Source: an uncultured Christensenellaceae bacterium (GTDB lineage Bacteria; Bacillota; Clostridia; Christensenellales; Aristaeellaceae). Taken from it: DNA of 26,930 nucleotides. Every line of letters begins with the position of its first letter. Position 1 is the first letter of the stretch. Shown piece by piece: positions 20,704 to 26,930 of this stretch. A program made the position numbers and the translations under genes. The notes beneath the pieces are model-generated. The model ran no database searches and was not told where the DNA came from. It saw only the letters and a program-made list of their open reading frames with translations. Location of the stretch: NCBI GenBank assembly GCA_905236495.1, contig CAJOPV010000204.1:1-26930 (forward strand), given 5' to 3'.

Positions 20704-22083
20704 ATGGGCTACACGGTAGAAAAGATTTCCGGCAATCAGGTAAAAATCGCGTTTGAAGTGCCTGCTGAAAAGTTTGACGAGGCGATGCAGAAGGCGTATC
20801 TCAAGGTGCGGGGCCGCGTGAACGTGCCCGGCTTCCGTCGGGGCAAGGCGCCCCGGAAGGTGATCGAAACCATGTACGGCGAGGGCGTGTTTTATGATGA
20901 CGCCCTTGAGATCGTATTTCCCGACGTGTATGAAGAGGCCGTGAAGGGCGAAAAACTGCAGGTGGTGGATCGCCCCGAAATGGATGAAATGAAGCAGATC
21001 GGCGCGGGCAAGGAGCTGCTCTTCAGCGTGAAGGTGTATGTGAAGCCCGACGTGGAGCTGGGGGATTACAAGGGCCTCAAGGCCGTGAAATATACCCACA
21101 AGGTCACCGATGAGGAGATCGACAGCCGCATCCAGCAGGATGTGGATAAGGCCACCACCATGGCGGATGTTACCGATCGGGCGGTGGAAAAGGGCGATAT
21201 CGTGAAGCTGAACTACGCGGGCTCCGTGGATGGCGTGGCTTTCGAGGGCGGCACCGCCGAAAACCAGACCCTGGAAATCGGCTCCGGGCACTTTATCCCC
21301 GGCTTTGAAGAGCAGATGATCGGCATGCAGATCGGCGAGGAAAAGGACCTGAACGTGAAATTTCCCGACGAATACCACGCCGAGAACCTCAAGGGCAAGG
21401 ACGCCGTGTTCCATGTGAAGGTGAACGGCATCCAGGTGCGGGTAAAACCCGAACTGGACGATGATTTCGCCGCCGACGTCAGCGAATTCGATACCTTCGC
21501 CGCCTATAAGGAAGGCATCGTGAAGGAGCTTAGCGACCGGGCTGAAAAGAACGCCGCCACCCAGCTGGAAAACGAGTTGGTGCAATCCGCCGTGGATGCC
21601 TCCGACTGCGATATCCCCGACGCCATGATCGAGAACGAGATCGATCTGATGCTGCGGGAGATGCAGATGCGGATGGCCTACCAGGGCTTAAGGTATGAGG
21701 ATTACCTCAAATACACCGGGCAGACCGAGGAGCAGATGCGGGATATGTACCGCGCCGAGGCCAAGAACCGGGTGAAGATGCAATTGGTGCTGGAGGCGAT
21801 GGTAAAGAAGGAAGCCATCGAGCCCACCGAGGAAGAAGTGGAAAAGGCCATCGCCGAGGAAGCGGAGCGCGCCGGACAGCCTGCGGATGAATTCAAGAAT
21901 TCACTCAGCGACCGGCAGAAGGATTACCTCAGGGAAAACGCCGCCATCCGCAAGGTGGTGGATCTCATCGTGAAGGAAGCCAAGGTGGAGGAAAAGGACG
22001 AAAGCGAGCGCATCAGCGCCGCCGACGCCGCCAAGGCCGTGCAGGCCGCCGCCGAAGCCGCGGAAAAAGCGGAGGAGGAATAA
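20704..22083 (+). CDS. tig: Trigger factor, ribosome-bound chaperone and prolyl isomerase
   Basis: A 459-residue chaperone that meets nascent chains at the ribosome exit. The N-terminal ribosome-binding signature GFRRGKAP is at 43-50. The FKBP-type isomerase domain covers about 162-245 (GDIVKLNYAGSVDG ... GSGHFIPGFEEQMIGM). The C-terminal helical arms follow, ending with an Ala/Glu-rich tail (ADAAKAVQAAAEAAEKAEEE). GGAGG precedes the ATG at 20704; an upstream in-frame start at 20647 has no SD. It leads the classic tig-clpP-clpX order and lies 53 bases before clpP. Confidence 0.97.
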   Translation: MGYTVEKISGNQVKIAFEVPAEKFDEAMQKAYLKVRGRVNVPGFRRGKAPRKVIETMYGEGVFYDDALEIVFPDVYEEAVKGEKLQVVDRPEMDEMKQIGAGKELLFSVKVYVKPDVELGDYKGLKAVKYTHKVTDEEIDSRIQQDVDKATTMADVTDRAVEKGDIVKLNYAGSVDGVAFEGGTAENQTLEIGSGHFIPGFEEQMIGMQIGEEKDLNVKFPDEYHAENLKGKDAVFHVKVNGIQVRVKPELDDDFAADVSEFDTFAAYKEGIVKELSDRAEKNAATQLENELVQSAVDASDCDIPDAMIENEIDLMLREMQMRMAYQGLRYEDYLKYTGQTEEQMRDMYRAEAKNRVKMQLVLEAMVKKEAIEPTEEEVEKAIAEEAERAGQPADEFKNSLSDRQKDYLRENAAIRKVVDLIVKEAKVEEKDESERISAADAAKAVQAAAEAAEKAEEE

Positions 22084-22136
22084 TCCGTTCTGCTTCCTCA
22101 TAAGATAGTGGTTGACGGAAGGAGGAACATCAAAGC

Positions 22137-22724
22137 ATGTCTTTGATCCCTTATGTGATCGAGCAGACCGCCCACGGGGAAAGGTCTTACGATATTTATT
22201 CCCGGCTTCTCAAGGACCGGGTGGTATTCCTGGGCAGCGCCATCGACGATCAGGCGGCAAACGCCATCGTGGCCCAGCTTCTGTTTCTGGAAACGGATAA
22301 CCCGGAGGCGGATATCAATTTGTATATCAACAGCCCCGGGGGCTCCGTGACCGCCGGCATGGCGATCTATGATACCATGAACTATATCAAGTGCCCGGTG
22401 CGCACGGTGTGCGTGGGGATGGCTGCCAGCATGGGGGCCTTCCTGCTGATGGCGGGGGAAAAGGGCAAGAGATTGGCCCTGCCCAACAGCGAGGTCATGA
22501 TCCATCAGCCCTCCGGCGGCGCCTCGGGCCAGGCCACGGATGTGACGATCCACGCCGAATGGCTGCTGCGCACCAAGAAAAAGATGAACGCCCTCATGGC
22601 GGAGATGACCGGGCAGCCGCTGGATAAGATCGCCCAGGACGTGGAGCGGGATCATTTCATGTCCGCCCAGGAAGCGCTTTCCTACGGCATCATCGACGAA
22701 ATCTATCAGCCCCGCCGGAAATAA
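22137..22724 (+). CDS. clpP: ATP-dependent Clp protease proteolytic subunit
   Basis: A 195-residue serine peptidase that forms the double-heptamer chamber fed by ClpX. The catalytic triad is visible: Ser98 in GMAASMGAF, His123 in MIHQPSGG and Asp172 in VERDHFMS. The N-terminal IPYVIEQT and YDIYSRLLKDRV segments are typical. AAGGAGG precedes the ATG. It sits 21 bases before clpX and is almost certainly co-transcribed with it. Confidence 0.98.
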   Translation: MSLIPYVIEQTAHGERSYDIYSRLLKDRVVFLGSAIDDQAANAIVAQLLFLETDNPEADINLYINSPGGSVTAGMAIYDTMNYIKCPVRTVCVGMAASMGAFLLMAGEKGKRLALPNSEVMIHQPSGGASGQATDVTIHAEWLLRTKKKMNALMAEMTGQPLDKIAQDVERDHFMSAQEALSYGIIDEIYQPRRK

Positions 22725-22745
22725 CCGACCCGAGAAAGGAAAACC

Positions 22746-24056
22746 ATGGCAAAGGACACCATCAACATGCCCAAGCACCGCTGCTCCTTCTGCGGCAAGA
22801 GCCAGGATCAGGTGCGCCGCATCATCGCGGGGCCGGGGGCCTATATCTGCAACGAGTGCATTGCCCTGTGCCAGGAGATCGTGGCGGACGACCTGGACGT
22901 GATGGCTTCCGCCCCGGATCTCAAGGAAATCCCCACCCCTTCGGAGATGAAGGAAGTGCTGGATGAATATGTGATTGGGCAGGAGCAGGCCAAGCGCACG
23001 CTGTGCGTGGCGGTGTATAACCATTACAAGCGCATCGGGGCCAAGGCCCCCAAGGACGGGGTGGAGCTGCAAAAGAGCAACATCCTGATGGTGGGGCCCA
23101 CGGGCTGCGGGAAAACCTATTTGGCCCAGTCCCTGGCTCGCATCCTGAACGTACCCTTCGCCATCGTGGATGCCACCGCCCTGACGGAAGCGGGCTACGT
23201 GGGCGAGGACGTAGAAAACATCCTGCTGCGGCTCATCCAGGCCGCGGGAAACGATATCCAGTCCGCTCAGCGGGGCATCATCTACATCGACGAGATCGAT
23301 AAGATCGCCCGGAAAGGCGAAAATGTATCCATCACCCGGGATGTCAGCGGCGAAGGCGTGCAGCAGGCGCTGCTGAAGATATTGGAGGGCACTGTCGCCA
23401 ACGTGCCTCCTCAGGGCGGGCGCAAGCATCCCCATCAGGAGTGCCTGCAGATCGATACCACCAACATCCTCTTTATCTGCGGCGGCGCCTTCGACGGCCT
23501 GAACCGCCTCATCGAGCAGCGCATCGGCAAAAAGGCCCTGGGCTTCGGCGCCGATCCCCAGGGAAAGAGCAGCCAGAACGTGGGCGACGTATTGCGTCAG
23601 ATGCGGCCTGAGGATCTGATGAAGTTCGGCCTGATTCCCGAATTCGTGGGCCGTCTGCCCGTCACCGTCACCCTGGACGCCCTGGATGAAACCGCCCTCA
23701 TGCGGATTTTGACCGAGCCCCGGAACGCCCTCGTCAAGCAATACCAGCAATTGGTGGGCCTGGACGGGGTGGAGCTTGCCTTTGACGAGGACGCCGTCCG
23801 CGCCATCGCCAAGCAGGCCATCGCCCGGAAAAGCGGGGCCCGGGGCCTGCGCTCCATCATCGAAGGGGCGCTGCTGGATACCATGTTCGATCTGCCCGGG
23901 CGCAAGGACGTGCGCCGGTGCGTCGTCACCAAGGGCGTCATCGAAAACGGCGAAAAGCCCACCCTGGAGCTGGGGGAGCCCCAGAAGGCCGCCCCCGTCC
24001 GCCGGGCCCGCCGGGCCGCCCCCGCCGCCGCGCCGGAGGAGCCCAGCGCCAGCTGA
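22746..24056 (+). CDS. clpX: ATP-dependent Clp protease ATP-binding subunit ClpX
   Basis: A 436-residue AAA+ unfoldase that delivers substrates to ClpP. The zinc-binding domain has Cys13, Cys16, Cys35 and Cys38. Walker A GPTGCGKT is at 117-124, Walker B is IIYIDEIDKIA, and the ClpP-contacting IGF loop is in IGKKALGFGAD. The sensor and C-terminal small domain (KSGARGLRSIIE) follow. The last 20 or so residues are an Ala/Pro/Arg-rich tail (VRRARRAAPAAAPEE) beyond the conserved core. AAAGGA precedes the ATG. Confidence 0.98.
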   Translation: MAKDTINMPKHRCSFCGKSQDQVRRIIAGPGAYICNECIALCQEIVADDLDVMASAPDLKEIPTPSEMKEVLDEYVIGQEQAKRTLCVAVYNHYKRIGAKAPKDGVELQKSNILMVGPTGCGKTYLAQSLARILNVPFAIVDATALTEAGYVGEDVENILLRLIQAAGNDIQSAQRGIIYIDEIDKIARKGENVSITRDVSGEGVQQALLKILEGTVANVPPQGGRKHPHQECLQIDTTNILFICGGAFDGLNRLIEQRIGKKALGFGADPQGKSSQNVGDVLRQMRPEDLMKFGLIPEFVGRLPVTVTLDALDETALMRILTEPRNALVKQYQQLVGLDGVELAFDEDAVRAIAKQAIARKSGARGLRSIIEGALLDTMFDLPGRKDVRRCVVTKGVIENGEKPTLELGEPQKAAPVRRARRAAPAAAPEEPSAS

Positions 24057-24098
24057 AGCTTATGGGAAGCAGGTAAAATTGAAAAGCAGCTTTCTATC

Positions 24099-24126
24099 TC
24101 ATCTGTCAGGCTTTCCTGACTGATGA
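24099..24126. repeat. Hairpin downstream of clpX
   Basis: TCATC (24099-24103) pairs with GATGA (24122-24126) and GTCAGG with CCTGAC inside it. There is no T tract. It precedes the main terminator and may protect the 3' end of the mRNA. Confidence 0.45.
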
Positions 24127-24139
24127 GGCGGAAAAGAAT

Positions 24140-24185
24140 CGGCACGGAATGCCAGCCTGAATGCTGATATTCCGTGCCGTTTTTT
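24140..24185 (+). terminator. Terminator of tig-clpP-clpX, probably bidirectional
   Basis: CGGCACGGAAT (24140-24150) and ATTCCGTGCCG (24169-24179) form a perfect 11-pair stem followed by six T residues. On the minus strand the hairpin is followed by ATTCTTTTC, so it may also end the converging flotillin transcript. Confidence 0.88.
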
Positions 24186-24211
24186 AGCTTTCCCCTTGAG
24201 GATAAGGCGGC

Positions 24212-25648
24212 TTAGGCTTCGGCGTCGGGAGCGGGCGTATCCTGGGCCTGATCCGCCGCGGCCTTTCCCACCAGCCCGCCGGTGGTTACATCCCGCAGCA
24301 TTTTGGGGATATCCAGGCCCACGGACTGCTTCACGGCCTCGAAGGTCTGCAGCATGGTGCCGGCGGTATCCCGGGCCATGGAGGAGGCTCCGCCCTCGCC
24401 AAAGAGGATGATCTTTTCCGTCTTGCTCAGGGGCTCGCTGACGGAATGGGCGATATCGGGCAGCTTATTCACCACCATTTCCAGCATGGCGGCCTGACCG
24501 TAGAGCTGCATGGCCTCGGCCTTGCGTCGGATGGCCTCAGCCTCGGCTTCGCCCCGCATGCGGATGGCCTCGGCTTCCTTCTGTGCGGCGTACAGGGAGG
24601 CGTCGGCCTCGGCCTGACGGCGGTATTTTTCCGCTTCCGCCTCAGCGATCTGGCGGTCCTTTTCAGCGGCGGCCTTTTCGCGGATCTCCACGTTCAGCTT
24701 TTCCCGTTCGATCTCCACGGCCTGGCGCTTGAGCTCCGTCTCCCTTTCAAGGCGGGTCATTTCGGCGGCGGCGTGCTCGGTGACGAAGGTCTTGTTGATG
24801 CGCTCCTGCTCGATCTTATAGGCCATTTCCGCCTTGGCCCGGGCTTCCTCCGTTTCCTGCTTGAAGGCGGCCTTCTGCACCTCCAGGTCCCGGTTCTGCC
24901 GGGCGATTTCGGCCTCCGCCTGCATCTCGGCGAACTTGGATTCCTTTTCCGCCGCGGCTTCGGCAATGCGCTTGTCCTGTTCCTTTTCGGCTACGTTCCG
25001 GGCAGCCATGGTGTCGATGACGTTGCCGTCCTTGTCGGAGAAATTCTGGATCGTCAGGTTGATGATCTCCAGGCCCATGTTCGCCATGTCCGCCATGGCG
25101 GCCTTGATGGATTCCTGGGCGAACTTATCCCGGTTCTGCACCAGCTCCGCAATTGTCATCTGACCGATGATCTCCCGCATGTTGCCTTCCAGCACGTCCT
25201 TTGCCAGCATCTTGATCTGCTCGCCGTTGTAGTGCAGAAGCTGCTCCGCGGCGGTGGCGATGCTCAGGTCGTCGGAACCGATCTTGATGTTGGCGACGGC
25301 GTCCACCAGCACGGAGATGTATTCCTTGGTGGGCACGGGCTGGGCCGTGCGGATATCCACCTGGTTCAGGCACATATCCAGCCGGTCGATCCGCTCGATG
25401 GCGGGAATGTAGAAGGTAGCGCCGCCCCGAATGATGCGGTAGCCGAATTTCTTGCTGGATACGGTGCCGTCGGGGTTGCGTACCTTGTAGCTGCGGCGCA
25501 GCAGGCCGGAGATGATCAGCGCCGTATCCGGGGGCGCTACCTTGTAGCGGGGCAAAAGCTTTATGAGCAGGATGAGCCCCACGATTCCCACGACGACGAC
25601 CCACCATTTGGCTGCGAGAAATTGCAGCAGTTCCTCTCCGAAGGTCAT
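24212..25648 (-). CDS. floT: Flotillin, SPFH-domain membrane scaffold
   Basis: A 478-residue membrane protein of the flotillin/YuaG type that organises membrane microdomains. An N-terminal hydrophobic segment at about 7-29 (LAAKWWVVVVGIVGLILLIKLL) is followed by the SPFH domain (about 35-200; PPDTALIISG, RGGATFYIPAIERIDRLDM). A long Glu/Ala/Arg-rich coiled coil (about 205-385) with EA repeats ends near AMQLYGQAAMLEMVVNKLPD, the usual flotillin C-terminal region. AAAGGAGG lies before the ATG at 25648; the longer frame to 25999 crosses the promoter and is rejected. No NfeD-type partner gene is adjacent in the window. A GC-rich leader hairpin lies at 25673-25699. Confidence 0.94.
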   Translation of the reverse strand: MTFGEELLQFLAAKWWVVVVGIVGLILLIKLLPRYKVAPPDTALIISGLLRRSYKVRNPDGTVSSKKFGYRIIRGGATFYIPAIERIDRLDMCLNQVDIRTAQPVPTKEYISVLVDAVANIKIGSDDLSIATAAEQLLHYNGEQIKMLAKDVLEGNMREIIGQMTIAELVQNRDKFAQESIKAAMADMANMGLEIINLTIQNFSDKDGNVIDTMAARNVAEKEQDKRIAEAAAEKESKFAEMQAEAEIARQNRDLEVQKAAFKQETEEARAKAEMAYKIEQERINKTFVTEHAAAEMTRLERETELKRQAVEIEREKLNVEIREKAAAEKDRQIAEAEAEKYRRQAEADASLYAAQKEAEAIRMRGEAEAEAIRRKAEAMQLYGQAAMLEMVVNKLPDIAHSVSEPLSKTEKIILFGEGGASSMARDTAGTMLQTFEAVKQSVGLDIPKMLRDVTTGGLVGKAAADQAQDTPAPDAEA

Positions 25649-25672
25649 AACGATTCCTCCTTTCCTTGCGGG

Positions 25673-25699
25673 CCCCCGCCCCGGCTTTCCGGGCGGGGG
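25673..25699 (-). promoter_or_regulatory. GC-rich leader hairpin upstream of the flotillin SD
   Basis: CCCCCGCCC (25673-25681) pairs with GGGCGGGGG (25691-25699), with GG/CC inside and a four-base loop. It ends about nine bases from the SD (25657-25664). No T tract follows, so it is more likely an mRNA-stability or translation element than a terminator. Confidence 0.45.
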
Positions 25700-25720
25700 T
25701 GGTGCCTCTTGGATGGCTCC

Positions 25721-25749
25721 ATGATAGCATGGGCCGGCCCCCGGCGCAA
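25721..25749 (-). promoter_or_regulatory. Putative promoter of the flotillin gene
   Basis: On the minus strand, TTGCGC (25749-25744), 17 bases, TATCAT (25726-25721). The -10 box matches 5 of 6 positions of TATAAT and the -35 box is moderate. Confidence 0.5.
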
Positions 25750-25844
25750 TACAGGGCGGGCAAGTTGTCAAATCGGACGATCCAGATGTCGGGAAACGGG
25801 GACGAAAGCTTTTCGATGCAGGAAGCAAAAAATGCATTCGATTG

Positions 25845-25869
25845 GGAACTTTTTCCGCCTGCATACGTC
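25845..25869 (+). promoter_or_regulatory. ECF-sigma-type promoter of the secreted protein at 25908
   Basis: GGAAC (25845-25849), 16 bases, CGTC (25866-25869), with a T run after the -35 box as in classic ECF promoters (GGAACTTT). No good sigma-A boxes were found in this gap. The predicted leader is about 30 bases. Confidence 0.55.
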
Positions 25870-25907
25870 CAATCATATGAAAAGAACCTGAAAAGGGGGA
25901 AGCGATT

Positions 25908-26768
25908 ATGAAAAAGCTGATGCCAATGATCCTTGCGGCGGTGCTGCTTGCCTGCGTGAGCGCGCCTGCCCTGGCACAGAGCGAAAAGCCCCGGGTCATC
26001 CTCTATACCGCCTACCGGCAGGTGGGCTGGGGCGATCTGGTGCAGATCGGCTGGGTGGATGAGGAAGGCGGGCTGTGGAAAATCGAAGGCCACGACTTGG
26101 AGCTGAAGTGGCCTTACGGCTGGGAGGAACAGGCAGCGTTTCTGGAAAAGAACCCGGGGGAAAAGATCGGAGAAATGGACTTTGAGGCGCTCTTCGATCT
26201 CAAGGGCCTCATCGCCACCGCCGAAAACACGGAGGGACGGGCCAGCGGCTATATGAACGACGCCGGTACGGAAACCAGCCGGGCTGTGCGCTATGACGGG
26301 GAGGGCAAAATGGAGACGGTGCTGCTGGGCATGACGGGGGACGATTTCTTCATCAACCCGGATATGAACGCCCAGGCATTGTATCGGAAGCTCAGGACGA
26401 TGTTTCCCTTCGTGCGGTGCTATGCCGATGAAAGCTGGGGCTCCCTGGCGGTGCCCCTGCCCACGTTCCTGAAAAAGGAGGGGGTCAGCGTCAGCGGCGC
26501 CCGGGTAGAGATCCGGTATGACGACTGCGAGGCCGGCCCTATCCAAACGGAAGTGACGCCGGAGGAAGCGGCCCAGGCGCTGGCGCTTTGGCAGTACGGC
26601 TGGGTGACGGAGAAGGAAAACGCCTCCGTCGTCACCGGCGGCACTTACACCATCTCTTTTATGGATGATGCGGGCGGCACCCTCTGCTCCTTTACCCTGT
26701 ACCGGGGCCTGCTTGCCACCGTGGACGGGATGTATCGCCTGGAAATCCGCGATGCCGACTCAACATAA
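25908..26768 (+). CDS. Secreted protein of unknown function
   Basis: A 286-residue protein with a clear signal peptide (MKKLMPMILAAVLLACVSAPALAQ, cleavage after ALA near residue 23). It is not a lipoprotein: Cys16 lies in the hydrophobic core without a proper lipobox and small-residue context. The mature part is mixed alpha/beta with many aromatic residues (VGWGDLVQIGWVDEEGGLWKIEG), and I recognise no domain. The C-terminal third (about 240-283) has a beta-rich YTISFMDDAGGTLCSFTLYRG pattern, reminiscent of small periplasmic-type domains but not diagnostic. GGGGGA precedes the ATG. It diverges from the flotillin gene, and its promoter resembles those of the SH3b proteins. Confidence 0.8.
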   Translation: MKKLMPMILAAVLLACVSAPALAQSEKPRVILYTAYRQVGWGDLVQIGWVDEEGGLWKIEGHDLELKWPYGWEEQAAFLEKNPGEKIGEMDFEALFDLKGLIATAENTEGRASGYMNDAGTETSRAVRYDGEGKMETVLLGMTGDDFFINPDMNAQALYRKLRTMFPFVRCYADESWGSLAVPLPTFLKKEGVSVSGARVEIRYDDCEAGPIQTEVTPEEAAQALALWQYGWVTEKENASVVTGGTYTISFMDDAGGTLCSFTLYRGLLATVDGMYRLEIRDADST

Positions 26769-26778
26769 AGACCATCAA

Positions 26779-26819
26779 AAAACGACGGCTGCGCTTCTTA
26801 TTGGTGCAGCCGTCGTTTT
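26779..26819. terminator. Bidirectional terminator between converging genes
   Basis: AAAACGACGGCTGC (26779-26792) and GCAGCCGTCGTTTT (26806-26819) form a perfect stem that carries A and T runs at its base, so it works in both directions. It serves the 25908 gene and the minus-strand gene that ends at 26832. Confidence 0.88.
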
Positions 26820-26831
26820 GATGCCGCCTCA

Positions 26832-26930
26832 TCAGGCAGCGTCGCTCTCCTGAGCTTCTTCCTGAGGCGTTTCCTCTTCCTGGGCGGGGGCTTCCTGGGC
26901 GGCGGGCTCTTCCGCCGCTTCTTCGGCGGG
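26832..26930 (-). CDS. C-terminal tail of an unidentified protein (truncated by window edge)
   Basis: Reading the minus strand from the right edge gives an open frame of 32 codons ending in TGA TGA at 26834-26829. It encodes a Glu/Ala/Pro/Gln-rich acidic tail (EEPAAQEAPAQEEETPQEE). Its stop sits just before the bidirectional terminator, as expected for a real gene end. Such tails occur on ribosomal proteins, chaperones and cell-division proteins, so the identity is open. Confidence 0.6.
   Translation of the reverse strand, partial: PAEEAAEEPAAQEAPAQEEETPQEEAQESDAA

Noticed and set aside
25649..25999. 117-residue N-terminal extension of the flotillin frame
   Set aside because: It crosses the flotillin promoter and leader hairpin and the divergent gene's promoter, has no SD, and would bury the membrane segment.
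1..26930. CRISPR arrays, tRNA or rRNA genes, insertion sequences and phage genes
   Set aside because: I looked for regular repeats with spacers, cloverleaf-like sequences, transposase motifs and integrase motifs, and saw none.

Overview
The window is chromosomal DNA from a GC-rich Firmicute, most likely an uncultured anaerobic clostridium. The pointers are RNase Y, the yerC-pcrA-ligA and tig-clpP-clpX gene orders, strong Shine-Dalgarno (SD) sites, sigma-A type promoters, and secreted proteins that carry SH3b and peptidoglycan-binding domains joined by Ala/Pro/Thr linkers. Christensenellales-like gut lineages fit this style, but that placement is an impression and not a measurement. I see no phage, insertion sequence, CRISPR array, tRNA or rRNA, so this is mostly core genome with one envelope-protein island.

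Layout: (1) 1-892, the 3' end of rny and its terminator. (2) 893-1367, a gene-free stretch with two strong hairpin structures. (3) 1368-4290, a minus-strand RNA-modification unit: SAM methyltransferase, RluA-type pseudouridine synthase, then tgt. (4) 4314-5801, a minus-strand cytoplasmic class 3-like lipase. (5) 6007-11901, three consecutive secreted proteins built from SH3b domains, the first also with three peptidoglycan-binding domains and an unrecognised C-terminal domain with an H-x-C-x-H site. (6) 12110-16695, yerC-pcrA-ligA for DNA repair. (7) 16902-20569, an operon with an unrecognised protein, a second RluA-type synthase, a Cof-type HAD phosphatase and an HSL-type esterase. (8) 20704-24056, tig-clpP-clpX for protein folding and proteolysis. 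(9) 24212-25648 on the minus strand, a flotillin. (10) 25908-26768, a secreted protein of unknown function. (11) The acidic C-terminal tail of a minus-strand gene that runs off the right edge.

The most interesting signal is regulatory. The secreted genes at 8471 and 10132 are each preceded by nearly the same extracytoplasmic-function (ECF) sigma-type promoter: TGAAACATT, 17 bases between the boxes, then CGTCAT(T/A)ATGGGT. The secreted gene at 25908 has a related GGAAC-16-CGTC site. The peptidoglycan-binding gene at 6007 instead has a good sigma-A promoter preceded by a near-consensus WalR-type box. Together these suggest a cell-envelope stress or homeostasis regulon of SH3b proteins. The second lead is the C-terminal domain of the 6007 protein, whose His/Cys spacing resembles an altered L,D-transpeptidase active site. 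A family of GGGGGA(A/G)ACC hairpins and a perfect GTAGGGGCGGCT palindrome look like dispersed intergenic repeats.

All calls come from reading the sequence and knowledge of the families; no searches were run.
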